A DNA stretch of 64,000 nt from Nocardia stercoris (GTDB lineage: Bacteria > Actinomycetota > Actinomycetes > Mycobacteriales > Mycobacteriaceae): positions 310,001 through 374,000 of the forward strand of contig NZ_RFFH01000002.1 in the NCBI RefSeq assembly GCF_003696265.1. Reading direction: 5' to 3'. This document shows, one piece after another, positions 41,820-49,564 of this stretch. Within the stretch, counting starts at the first letter, position 1. Each line of letters begins with the position of its first letter. Below the pieces are notes generated by a model that made no database searches, was not told where the DNA came from, and saw nothing but the letters and a program-made list of their open reading frames with translations. A program made the translations under genes and the position numbers.

Positions 41820-43010
41820 CTACCGCGTGATCAGGTCGTCGGGCACGGGCCGGTCCTTGGCGAGGGCGTCGAAGAAGGCGCCGGCGCGGGCCCGGTCCCA
41901 GAGCAGCACGTTGCCACTGTCGGCCGTGTTCTCGAAGCCGCCGATCGGCACGGTGGTCGCGACGATGTCGCTGTGCAGCGCCCAGCCCAGGCTCGCCAGA
42001 TCCCAGATGTGGTCCCCGTTGTCGACGGTGACGTTGTCGGCGATCCCGGCGACCATCGGGAACAGCGTGAACGGATCGAGCAGGGTCGCCGGGCTGCTTG
42101 CCTTGTGCAGCAGCGCCGACAGGAACAGACGCTGATTGTTCATCCGGTCCAGATCGGCCCGCGGGGTGGCCCGCGAGCGCACGAAACCGAGCGCTTGCGG
42201 CCCGGACAGCCGTTGGCAGCCGGCCGGCAGGTCGATCCCGGCCAGCGGATCGTCCACCGCGTACGGCAGGCACATGTCGATCCCGCCCAGATCGTCGACG
42301 AGCCCGGCGAAACCACCGAAGCCGATCTTGGCGAAGTGGTCGATGCGCAGGCCGGTGATCGTTTCGACGGTCTGTGCCAGCAACTTCGGGCCGCCGGCCG
42401 CGAAGGCGGCGTTCAGCTTGTCGCGTCCGATGCCGGGGATCGGGACATACGAGTCGCGGGGCAGGCTCACCACGGTCGCCGGCCCGGAACCGGGAATGTG
42501 CACCAGGATGATCGTGTCGCTGCGCTCACCTCCCGCGTCGGCGATGTCACCGGTGCTCAGCTGGGACTCCTCGGCGGCGCTCAGACCGGCCCGGCTGTCG
42601 GAACCGGCCAGCAGCCAATTGGTTCCGCCGCCCTGGGCCGGGCGGCCGCTGTAGTCGCCGAGCGCGGCGACGCGCTGCAGCGTGGTGTCGAAGTAGATGC
42701 CCGATCCGATCGGGATCAGTGCCAGGATCAGCAGGGCGACCAGCAGCCAGCGGCCGATGCGGTGCTTGCGGTGGGGTGCGGGCGAACTCGGTGGCGGTGT
42801 CCGGCCGCGCCGGTTCGGCGGGGGTACCGGGCGGGCCGGTGCGGCCGGTCGATGACCGAGCGGCGGGATGGGGCGGGGCTGGTGTGGTGCGGGTCTCGGC
42901 TGGGGTGGCCGTGGAGCGGGTTCGGGCAGCGGGCGGCCGGGCGCGGGACGGCGATCGGGCGCCGGGACCCACCTGCGCCGTCCGTGCTGCTCGCGGTTCT
43001 CGCCGTACAT
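41820..43010 (-). CDS. LCP (LytR-CpsA-Psr) family protein
   Basis: 396 residues. A Pro/Arg-rich cytosolic N-terminus (~85 residues), one membrane helix (RWLLVALLILALIPIGSGIYF) and an extracellular LCP domain with WLLAGSDSR, SDTIILVHIP, VVSLPRDSYVPIPGIGRDKLNAAFAAGG and LGFVRSRATPRADLDRMNNQRLF. LCP enzymes attach arabinogalactan or other polymers to peptidoglycan via phosphodiester bonds. ATG 43010 has TACAGT six bases upstream; longer in-frame reading is not supported. Confidence 0.92.
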   Translation of the reverse strand: MYGENREQHGRRRWVPAPDRRPAPGRPLPEPAPRPPQPRPAPHQPRPIPPLGHRPAAPARPVPPPNRRGRTPPPSSPAPHRKHRIGRWLLVALLILALIPIGSGIYFDTTLQRVAALGDYSGRPAQGGGTNWLLAGSDSRAGLSAAEESQLSTGDIADAGGERSDTIILVHIPGSGPATVVSLPRDSYVPIPGIGRDKLNAAFAAGGPKLLAQTVETITGLRIDHFAKIGFGGFAGLVDDLGGIDMCLPYAVDDPLAGIDLPAGCQRLSGPQALGFVRSRATPRADLDRMNNQRLFLSALLHKASSPATLLDPFTLFPMVAGIADNVTVDNGDHIWDLASLGWALHSDIVATTVPIGGFENTADSGNVLLWDRARAGAFFDALAKDRPVPDDLITR

Positions 43011-43054
43011 GCTTCGACTGTACGGACCGACTGTGGCGAAGCCCTGAGAAAACG

Positions 43055-43840
43055 TCAGGGCAGCCAGGAGACGTGTCCGTGCAGAGCGGTATACCCGACG
43101 TAAGCGACGGTATCGATCGTCGCGTGCGCCAGGATCAGCGGCCACAGCCGGGTCGTGCGCTGCCAGAACCGGCCGAAAACGACGCCCATGACCAGGTTTC
43201 CGAGTCCACCGCCGAGTCCCTGGTACAGGTGGTAGCTGCCGCGCAGCAGCGCGGAGGCGGCCAGTTGCCGGTTCGGTGACCAGCCCAGGGCCCGCAATCG
43301 GGTGACCAGGTAGCCGACCACCAGGATCTCCTCCGCGACGGCGTTGGCGATCGCCGCGAGGATCAGCGCCGGCAGTCGCCACCAGTGGTCGCCGAGCCCG
43401 CTGGGCACGATGGTGACGCTCGCGCCGAGGGCGTGCGCGACGAGATACAGTCCGAGGCCGGGCAATCCGATCACCGCCGCCAGGGCGGCGCCGGCGCCGA
43501 GGTCCCAGCCGCGGATCCGGGCCAGGCCCAAGGCTTTCGGGCCGATCCCGCTGCGCCACAGCAGATACAGCCCGAGCGCACCCCAGCCGAGCAGCCGCAG
43601 GTCGCCGAGCAACTGGAACAGCAGATCGATGGTCGATTGCGTGGCGCGGGAGGCATTGAGCGCCACCGTCTGTCCGCCGACTCCGCCGGGTGACAGCGCG
43701 CTCTGCAGCAGGGACAGCGCGGCGTCTGCGCCGCTGAGCCCGAACGTCACGACCAGGACGACGAGGATCTCCAGCTGGAGGGCGACGCGCTCCCCCACAG
43801 CGGGCCAAGCGGATTCGGACGGGTTCTCGGACGCCACCAT
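43055..43840 (-). CDS. CPBP family intramembrane metalloprotease
   Basis: 261 residues, about eight membrane helices. Motif 1 is ANAVAEEILVVGYL (Glu-Glu pair kept, the usual Arg of EExxxR absent as in several actinobacterial members), the second His is in GSYHLYQG and the last in HATIDT. These CAAX/Abi proteases cleave within membranes; in bacteria they are linked to peptide maturation or immunity. It lies 44 bases upstream of the LCP gene on the same strand but has its own leaderless-type start (TAGATT, six bases before ATG 43840). Confidence 0.87.
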   Translation of the reverse strand: MVASENPSESAWPAVGERVALQLEILVVLVVTFGLSGADAALSLLQSALSPGGVGGQTVALNASRATQSTIDLLFQLLGDLRLLGWGALGLYLLWRSGIGPKALGLARIRGWDLGAGAALAAVIGLPGLGLYLVAHALGASVTIVPSGLGDHWWRLPALILAAIANAVAEEILVVGYLVTRLRALGWSPNRQLAASALLRGSYHLYQGLGGGLGNLVMGVVFGRFWQRTTRLWPLILAHATIDTVAYVGYTALHGHVSWLP

Positions 43841-43949
43841 GGTGTCAATCTAGGGCGGCCGCCGCCGGCCCGGCGCACCGGCCGGTCCGGAATTCACCCA
43901 CAATATTTCTTTACATTCAGGGTCAGTGACGTGATCTATCGAATTATCC

Positions 43950-44020
43950 GGGTGAATCCGAGGTCCTGAATCAGTAATTTTTCAGAATAGGGTAATAAAT
44001 CATACCAAAAGTTTGCAATA
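43950..44020 (+). promoter_or_regulatory. Conserved upstream element, paralog A
   Basis: GGGTGAAT (43950-43957) and AAGTTTGCAATA (44009-44020), 51 bases apart. The same pair with nearly the same spacing precedes the two sister genes. The surrounding 43921-44100 is only about 43% G+C by hand count, far below the rest of the window. Confidence 0.6.
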
Positions 44021-44113
44021 AAGGTCCCTGCAACCCGTAGACGTTTGAATCTTCACGCGCAATGATTGATTATTGTATCGGTTTTGTGTTCGGGGGAGGG
44101 CCAAGGAAAAAGG

Positions 44114-44671
44114 ATGATCGGAAGGGCCATGAATGCCAAGAAGATGCTCGGCACCACGACACTGGCTATCTCCGCACTGGCGATAGCGTCCGCGACAGCG
44201 AACGGGCAAGCCGCCGACTTCGTCGTACAGAACACGACCGGTGGCATCGCCTACACCACCAGCCTCGGTGCGGACCACCGCAGCGCCACCATCGACCTGG
44301 CCTCCGGCCACTTCGTGACGCTCCCCGACGGCTCGGTCAACGTGACAGCGGACGACGGCACGGTCGCCGGAAATATCCCGACGGCGTACTCGACACCATC
44401 CGGTGACTTCTCCATCAACTTGGCTCTGGCCAACGACAACACCGAACTGGTGATGACCCCGAACACGGGCCCGCAGCCCACTCGGACGGCTCTGGACCAG
44501 TCCAACACCCTCATGCACGACGCACTGCTGATCGGCGCGGTCTTCGGCGCGGCCTTTGGCTGCTGGGTCGGCGTGGTGCTCGGTGTCTGGTTCTTCGTGG
44601 TCGGCGCGGTGGTCGGCTGCGTGGTAGGCGCCACGATCGGCGCGACCATCGGCCTGTTCTTCCCGATCTAG
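44114..44671 (+). CDS. Small exported membrane protein, tandem family paralog A
   Basis: 185 residues. A signal-like segment (KKMLGTTTLAISALAIASAT, cleavage near NGQAADF) is followed by a ~105-residue polar, beta-rich domain with the family core YTTSLGADHRSATIDLASGHF, and a C-terminal hydrophobic hairpin full of Gly spaced by three (GAVFGAAFGCWVGVVLG ... VGCVVGATIGATIGLFFPI) with two conserved Cys. The layout recalls what I remember as DUF8020 proteins of nocardiae, a tentative link. ATG 44114 (MIGRAM) is chosen since that sequence is conserved in all three paralogs; ATG 44129 is possible. A 16-bp terminator follows. Confidence 0.75.
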   Translation: MIGRAMNAKKMLGTTTLAISALAIASATANGQAADFVVQNTTGGIAYTTSLGADHRSATIDLASGHFVTLPDGSVNVTADDGTVAGNIPTAYSTPSGDFSINLALANDNTELVMTPNTGPQPTRTALDQSNTLMHDALLIGAVFGAAFGCWVGVVLGVWFFVVGAVVGCVVGATIGATIGLFFPI

Positions 44672-44701
44672 GAAGGCGGGAGACTCGCGAGGGTCACAGG
44701 T

Positions 44702-44737
44702 ACCGATACCGGGCGGCGGATGCCGCCCGGTATCGGT
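44702..44737 (+). terminator. Terminator after paralog A
   Basis: A perfect 16-bp stem (44702-44717 with 44722-44737) and loop GGAT. Confidence 0.88.
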
Positions 44738-44757
44738 GTTCGTGGGAGGTCCACCCA

Positions 44758-44830
44758 GGGTGAATTAACTGGCCGAGATCAACAAAAACACAGGTAGAAG
44801 GGTCGGAACCGCGTCGGAAATTTGTACCGA
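44758..44830 (+). promoter_or_regulatory. Conserved upstream element, paralog B
   Basis: GGGTGAAT (44758-44765) and AAATTTGTA (44818-44826), 52 bases apart, in the gap before paralog B. Confidence 0.55.
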
Positions 44831-44903
44831 TAGTCCCTCGTGTCCCATTGGTATCGGTCGATGGGCGCGGCATGATCGTCTGGGTCGGGGTTCAGATCAC
44901 CGG

Positions 44904-45470
44904 ATGATTGGACGGGCAATGATCACAACCAAGAAGTTGATCGGAACCGCAGCAGTCGCCGTCGGCTCCACCGCGATCGCAACCGCCATGGCGAACGGGC
45001 AGGCCGCTGCGTTCAGCCTCCAGAACTCTGTCGGTCCGGTCGCATACACGACAACACTGGCCGCAGACCACCACAGTGCCACCGTCGATCTGTCCTCCGG
45101 ACACTTCGTCATGGCATCGGACGGAACCATCGGCGTGTTGGCCGATGACGGTACGAACGTCGGCACCATCCCCACCAGCTACACCACGCTGAACGGGCAG
45201 AACATCACGCTCGGCGCGAGCCTGAACGGTGACGCCACCGAGCTGACGCTGACACCGACCAGTGGCCCGGTGGCGGACCCCGCCGCGTTGGACGCGCAGG
45301 CCGGCCCGCTACTGCACGAGGCGGCGGTCGGCGGTGCGTTCATCGGCATCGGGATCGGCTGCTTCATCGGCGTCCTGATCGGTATCTGGATCTTCCTGGT
45401 CGGCGCCATCGTCGGCTGTGTGATCGGTGCCTTCATCGGCGGAGCGATCGGCCTGGGCACCCCGTTCTAG
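44904..45470 (+). CDS. Small exported membrane protein, tandem family paralog B
   Basis: 188 residues. MIGRAMITTKKLIGTAAVAV, signal cleavage near NGQAAAF, core domain with YTTTLAADHHSATVDLSSGHF and ADDGTNVGTIPTSYTT, and a C-terminal Gly-zipper hydrophobic hairpin (FIGIGIGCFIGVLIGIWIF, VGCVIGAFIGGAIGLG). The middle domain is closer to paralog C than to A. It is alone in its transcription unit, with terminators on both sides. The function is unknown; a membrane-inserted or oligomeric surface protein is plausible from the Gly-zipper. Confidence 0.75.
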   Translation: MIGRAMITTKKLIGTAAVAVGSTAIATAMANGQAAAFSLQNSVGPVAYTTTLAADHHSATVDLSSGHFVMASDGTIGVLADDGTNVGTIPTSYTTLNGQNITLGASLNGDATELTLTPTSGPVADPAALDAQAGPLLHEAAVGGAFIGIGIGCFIGVLIGIWIFLVGAIVGCVIGAFIGGAIGLGTPF

Positions 45471-45489
45471 TACGCGGGATCCCACCTAC

Positions 45490-45529
45490 GTCCCGGGTCG
45501 CCGGCCACTCCAGGCCGGCGGCCCGGGAC
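45490..45529 (+). terminator. Terminator after paralog B
   Basis: A 17-bp stem (45490-45506 with 45513-45529, one G-T pair) followed by ATTATTAT, the most classic rho-independent terminator of the window. Confidence 0.9.
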
Positions 45530-45614
45530 ATTATTATAGGCCCCTGTTTCCACCCCTGAATTCACTTTTGATTCCGGTAGCGCGGAAACGGTGCGCGCCG
45601 ATGGTAATAAAACC

Positions 45615-45687
45615 GGGTGAACCCGCTGTCCGGACTGCGCATGAACCGCAGGTCTGTGCCGTGAAACCAAACTAGAAGTTTGTAATA
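45615..45687 (+). promoter_or_regulatory. Conserved upstream element, paralog C
   Basis: GGGTGAAC (45615-45622) and AAGTTTGTAATA (45676-45687), 53 bases apart, as for paralogs A and B. Confidence 0.6.
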
Positions 45688-45791
45688 GACGGACGCTGTC
45701 CCCTGTGGACACCCAAAGGTGTGGCACGGGATGATCGATTCGGTCCGGAAGAAATGTGTTCAGTTCAACGCGGGGGTTTTCAGGGAATCGG

Positions 45792-46358
45792 ATGATTGGA
45801 AGGGCAATGACCGCAACAAGGAAGTTTCTAGGAACAGCAGCAGTCGCCATCGGCTCCACCGCGATAGCAACCGTGATGGCCAACGGGCAGGCCGCCGACT
45901 TCACGATGCAGAACTCCGCCGGCCCCGTCGCGTACACCACGACACTGGCAGCCGATCACCACAGTGCCACCGTCGATCTGTCCTCCGGGCACTTCGCGCT
46001 GGCTTCCGACGGCACCATCAATGTGCTGGCGGACGATGGAACGAACGTCGGCAACATCCCGACGAACTACTCCACGCAGGCAGGTCAGGACTTCTCCATC
46101 ACTCCGGTCCTCAGCCACGACAACACCGAACTGACGATCACTCCTTCCGGTGGTCCGATGACCTCCCAGACGGCGCTCGACACGCAGGCCAACCCGCTGA
46201 TGCATGACGCCCTGCTGATCGGCGCTCTCGTCGGCGCGAGCGTCGGCTGCCTCGTCGGTATCGCGATCGGCATCTGGTTCTTCCTCGTCGGTGCCGTGGT
46301 CGGCTGCGGGGTCGGCGCCGTGATCGGCGGCACGATCGGCCTGTTCTTCCCGATCTAG
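45792..46358 (+). CDS. Small exported membrane protein, tandem family paralog C
   Basis: 188 residues. MIGRAMTATRKFLGTAAVAI, cleavage near NGQAADF, core YTTTLAADHHSATVDLSSGHF, NVLADDGTNVGNIPTNYST, then the polar region and the C-terminal Gly-rich hydrophobic hairpin (LLIGALVGASVGCLVGIAIG, VGCGVGAVIGGTIGLFFPI). The ending GTIGLFFPI equals that of paralog A, while the core equals B, which suggests gene conversion or successive duplication. ATG 45792 lies in the conserved GGATGATTGGAAGGGCAATGA start region. Confidence 0.75.
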   Translation: MIGRAMTATRKFLGTAAVAIGSTAIATVMANGQAADFTMQNSAGPVAYTTTLAADHHSATVDLSSGHFALASDGTINVLADDGTNVGNIPTNYSTQAGQDFSITPVLSHDNTELTITPSGGPMTSQTALDTQANPLMHDALLIGALVGASVGCLVGIAIGIWFFLVGAVVGCGVGAVIGGTIGLFFPI

Positions 46359-46404
46359 CAGGAGGTTTCGCGCTCCCGTATCGCTACGGGACCACTCGAG
46401 AACG

Positions 46405-46437
46405 AACATCCCGGGCCGCACCGCGACCCGGGATGTT
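46405..46437 (+). terminator. Terminator after paralog C
   Basis: An 11-bp stem AACATCCCGGG (46405-46415) with 46427-46437 and an 11-base loop. Confidence 0.7.
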
Positions 46438-46557
46438 GCTCGTCCGGCCGCGGGTACCCCGATGGGGGATATCGGCTACCCATGTACTGCCGGAGAGCGC
46501 CGGCGATCACTGTGGGGGGTTATCGGCCGGTGGCGCGGTGCTGGCTACGGTGGAACC

Positions 46558-46983
46558 GTGCCCCACGACGTCTCCCCGCACTCGGAACCGGTCCTCGTCT
46601 CGCTGAGCGTGCCACCGGCCGCCCGCCGCGGACTGGTGACCGGACTCGTGCGGGCGGTATCGGAACGGACCGACCTACCGGTACTCGACCTGGCCGCCGA
46701 CGACGCCGAGGTCGCCGCGTTCCTGGCCCGAATCGCCCACGCCGACACCGGGTTCGTGGCGCGCACCGACTCCGGCGACCGGGCCCTGGCAGTTGTCGCG
46801 GCAACCGCGGCCGCACTCTGCGGCGAGGACATCCGCGCGGCCCTCGCCATGCCGGACATCGAGTTCCTGCGCGGACTGTCGGCACCGGCCGAGGACGCGG
46901 TCCGCGACGTGCTGACCGCGATCGAAACCGGCGAACCGGACGCAGTGGGCTCCGGATTGTCGGTCCTGGAAGCCGGTCGGTGA
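46558..46983 (+). CDS. Conserved hypothetical protein upstream of pheA
   Basis: 141 residues, acidic and Ala-rich, soluble, mainly helical (GLVTGLVRAVSERTDLPVLDLAADDAEV). No motif is recognised. GTG 46558 has TACGGT six bases upstream (leaderless). It ends 89 bases before pheA on the same strand; pheA has its own promoter hexamer, so the link is loose. Confidence 0.65.
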   Translation: MPHDVSPHSEPVLVSLSVPPAARRGLVTGLVRAVSERTDLPVLDLAADDAEVAAFLARIAHADTGFVARTDSGDRALAVVAATAAALCGEDIRAALAMPDIEFLRGLSAPAEDAVRDVLTAIETGEPDAVGSGLSVLEAGR

Positions 46984-47072
46984 CCACGTTCGGCGCCGCT
47001 CGCGCCACGGTTTCACCATCCCGGTGAGCCAATCCATGGGCCGCGCGGCGACCGACCAGTAATCTCGTAGGC

Positions 47073-47993
47073 GTGCCGCGTATCGCCTATTTCGGCCCCT
47101 CGGGAACCTTCACGGAGATGGCCCTCGCCCAGCTCGAACAGTCCGGCGCGTTCGACGGACCGGTCGAGCGGGTCCCGGCACCCAGCCAGGGCTCGACCCT
47201 GGAACTGGTGCGCGAGGGAGTCGTCGAGGGCGCGGTGGTCCCGATCGAGAGCTCGGTCGAGGGCGGGATCTCCCCGACCATGGACGCGCTGGCCACCGGC
47301 TCGCGGCTGCAGATCGTCGCCGAGACCGAGCTCGACGTGGCCTTCACGATCCTGGCCCGGCCGGGCATCGACCTGGCCGATGTGCGCAGTATCGCCGGGT
47401 ACCCGGTGGCGACCGCGCAGGTTCGCAAGTGGCTGGAGAAGCACCTGCCGCACGCGGAGATTCGCGTCGCCGCCTCGAATGCCGCTGCGGCCGAGGACGT
47501 TGCGGCCGGCAAGGCCGACGCCGCGGTCTCGACCGCGCTGGCGGGTGAGCGGCTCGGCCTGGCAGTGCTGGCTTCCGGTGTGGCCGACCACGATCAGGCG
47601 GTGACCCGCTTCGTGCTCGTCACCCGCCCGCAGGAGGTGCCGCCGCGCACCGGATCGGACCGCACCTCGCTGGTGATCCTGGAACTGTCCAACGAGCCTG
47701 GCGCGCTGATGCGGGTCTTCGCCGAATTCGCCACCCGCGGTATCGATCTCACCCGGATCGAATCCCGGCCGAGCCGAACCGGCCTGGGCACCTATGTCTT
47801 CTACCTCGACTGCGTCGGCCACATTCGCGACCGCGCCGTCGCCGAGGCCCTGAAAGCCTTGCACCGCACCGCCGGCCGGATCCTGTTCCTCGGATCCTGG
47901 CCCACCGCAACGCCGACCGGTACCCCGCCGCCGTCGGACGAGGCCGCCACCGCGTGGCTGCACGATCTCGAGAAAGGGGTGGCCGACCTGTGA
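47073..47993 (+). CDS. pheA: Prephenate dehydratase
   Basis: 306 residues. It converts prephenate to phenylpyruvate in phenylalanine synthesis. The dehydratase domain has AYFGPSGTFTEMAL, VPIESSVEGGI and the catalytic Thr-Arg-Phe (AVTRFVLVT, residue ~178). The ACT regulatory domain follows (LSNEPGALMRVFAEFATRGIDLTRIESRP), so feedback control by Phe is expected. GTG 47073 has TAATCT seven bases upstream. Its stop overlaps the next gene's GTG. Confidence 0.96.
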   Translation: MPRIAYFGPSGTFTEMALAQLEQSGAFDGPVERVPAPSQGSTLELVREGVVEGAVVPIESSVEGGISPTMDALATGSRLQIVAETELDVAFTILARPGIDLADVRSIAGYPVATAQVRKWLEKHLPHAEIRVAASNAAAAEDVAAGKADAAVSTALAGERLGLAVLASGVADHDQAVTRFVLVTRPQEVPPRTGSDRTSLVILELSNEPGALMRVFAEFATRGIDLTRIESRPSRTGLGTYVFYLDCVGHIRDRAVAEALKALHRTAGRILFLGSWPTATPTGTPPPSDEAATAWLHDLEKGVADL

Positions 47994-48646
47994 CCGCCCG
48001 CTTGATCCTGGTTCGCCACGGCGAAACCGAAGGCAATGTCGCCAAGCTCCTCGATACCCGGCTGCCCGGCCTCGCGCTCACCGAACGCGGTGTGGCACAG
48101 GCGAAGTCGTTCGGGAGCACGCTACCCGGGCCGCCCGCCGGACTGTTCAGCTCGGCCGCGCTGCGCGCCCGGGAGACCGCCGCCCAGATCGAGGCGGTCA
48201 CCGGCGTCGCGGCCCAGGTGCTCGACGACATGTTCGAGGTGCAGGCCGGCGATCTGGAAGGCCGATCCGGCGCGGACGCGCTCGGCGCCTTCCACGACAT
48301 CTACCGGTCCTGGCACGAAGGCGATCTCGACCGGCGCATCCCCGGCGGCGAATCCGGCACCGACGTGCTCGACCGTGTCGTGCCGGTCCTGGACCGCCTG
48401 CGCACCGACTACCTGGACAACGCCACCGGCGACATCCTGGTGGTCAGCCACGGCGCGCTCATGCGGCTGGTCGGGCGGGTGGTCGGCGGGGTGACGCCGC
48501 CGTTCAGCACCGACAACCACCTCGACAACACCGAGACCATCGAACTGGTCCCGCGCGCCGGCGGCTGGGACTGCGTCCGCTGGGGCCGGTTCACGCCACC
48601 GTTCGGCTCGGGCGCGCACACCGAAACCGACGACCCGATGGGCTGA
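47990..48646 (+). CDS. Histidine phosphatase / phosphoglycerate mutase family protein
   Basis: 218 residues. LILVRHGETEGN gives the catalytic His and Arg, SSAALRARETA the second Arg, LEGRSG the Glu/Arg pair and VVSHGALMRL the second His. In M. tuberculosis the gene in this position after pheA is gpm2, of uncertain substrate. GTG 47990 overlaps the pheA stop (GTGA), so the two are co-translated. A hairpin at 48696-48736 separates it from the convergent espG. Confidence 0.88.
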   Translation: MTARLILVRHGETEGNVAKLLDTRLPGLALTERGVAQAKSFGSTLPGPPAGLFSSAALRARETAAQIEAVTGVAAQVLDDMFEVQAGDLEGRSGADALGAFHDIYRSWHEGDLDRRIPGGESGTDVLDRVVPVLDRLRTDYLDNATGDILVVSHGALMRLVGRVVGGVTPPFSTDNHLDNTETIELVPRAGGWDCVRWGRFTPPFGSGAHTETDDPMG

Positions 48647-48695
48647 TTCGCCGCCGAGGGTTCGCCTCGATGGCAGTGCGATGGAATCGGCTGTG

Positions 48696-48736
48696 GCTCA
48701 GCGAGATCCGCTGCGAGCGAGCGGATTCCGCTGAGC
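48696..48736. terminator. Bidirectional terminator between phosphatase and EspG genes
   Basis: A 17-bp stem with two mismatches (48696-48712 with 48720-48736), 7-base loop; it ends directly at the EspG stop codon. Confidence 0.7.
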
Positions 48737-49564
48737 TCAGATGATTCCGCTCGGTGGCGTGAAATCCGCCCGGAGCGGCAGCTGCTCGATCAGATCTCGC
48801 AGCGCAGTACGCAGCCGCGCCGGCGTGCCGCTCGCCAGCGAACTCCACTGCACGCCGTCGTCGGCGCGGGTGGTGGTCACCAGGAAGCGGCCGTGCCGGG
48901 TGTTGAACACCGCGACCGCGTTGTCGCTGATATCGCGGGTGGCATCGCCGTATACGACACCCACCACGGACGCGTGCGAGGGCACCTCCACCAGCGCCGA
49001 GCCCAGGACCGCGGCGTCGCGCGGCGGACGGCCCACCTTCTCCAGCCGGGCGGTGGTGGTGGCGGCATCACCCGCGTCGCCGATGATCGGGCCCAATTCC
49101 TCGGTGAGCACGTTCATTCCGCTCAGTTCGAGCGGCTCGGCCGGGCCGAGCGCGGCCATCAGTGTGCCCGGCAGGTCGTGCCCGGCCTCGTCGACGGTGT
49201 AGCTGTCCGGCCCGCGCAGGACCACGACCTCGAGGTCGTCGCCCTTCGCGATGCAAGCCCGGTTGATCCGCTCGCCCTGGTACCAGCGCAATGCCACCAC
49301 CCAGTGCGGGCGATCCAGTGTCCGCAGCCGGTCCTGCAGCTCGCTGTGGATCACCTCGTCGACGATCAGCTCCCGCGCCGCCAGCGACTCGGCCGCGGCC
49401 TGCATCGCACGCCGGTGCACGTCGTAGGTGTCGTAGCGGGCCCGGAAGTCCAGGACCACCGGGACCTCGATCTGCAAGGTCTCGACGAGGTACTGCATCT
49501 CGTCGAGCGAGAGCACGACCGCATCCAACTGCGCCGGACCGCGGCCGGCTCCCAGGACGGTCAC
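48737..49564 (-). CDS. ESX secretion-associated protein EspG family (PPE chaperone)
   Basis: 275 residues. LDAVVLSLDEMQYLVETLQIEVPVVLDF at the start, VIHSELQDRLRTLDRPHWVVALRWY in the middle and a C-terminal RTALRDLIEQLP fit EspG, the cytosolic chaperone that binds the tip of PE/PPE heterodimers and delivers them to a type VII secretion machine. It starts at GTG 49564 directly after the PPE stop (49565-49567), with PE further upstream, forming a PE-PPE-EspG operon. No ESX core gene lies nearby. Confidence 0.85.
   Translation of the reverse strand: MTVLGAGRGPAQLDAVVLSLDEMQYLVETLQIEVPVVLDFRARYDTYDVHRRAMQAAAESLAARELIVDEVIHSELQDRLRTLDRPHWVVALRWYQGERINRACIAKGDDLEVVVLRGPDSYTVDEAGHDLPGTLMAALGPAEPLELSGMNVLTEELGPIIGDAGDAATTTARLEKVGRPPRDAAVLGSALVEVPSHASVVGVVYGDATRDISDNAVAVFNTRHGRFLVTTTRADDGVQWSSLASGTPARLRTALRDLIEQLPLRADFTPPSGII

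Larger units (their letters stand above)
45471..45791. other. Intergenic region between paralogs B and C
   Basis: 321 bases without a gene: the paralog B terminator (45490-45529), A/T-rich sequence, the conserved element (45615-45687), and a GGTAATAA sequence also found upstream of paralog A. This is the promoter region of paralog C. Confidence 0.65.
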
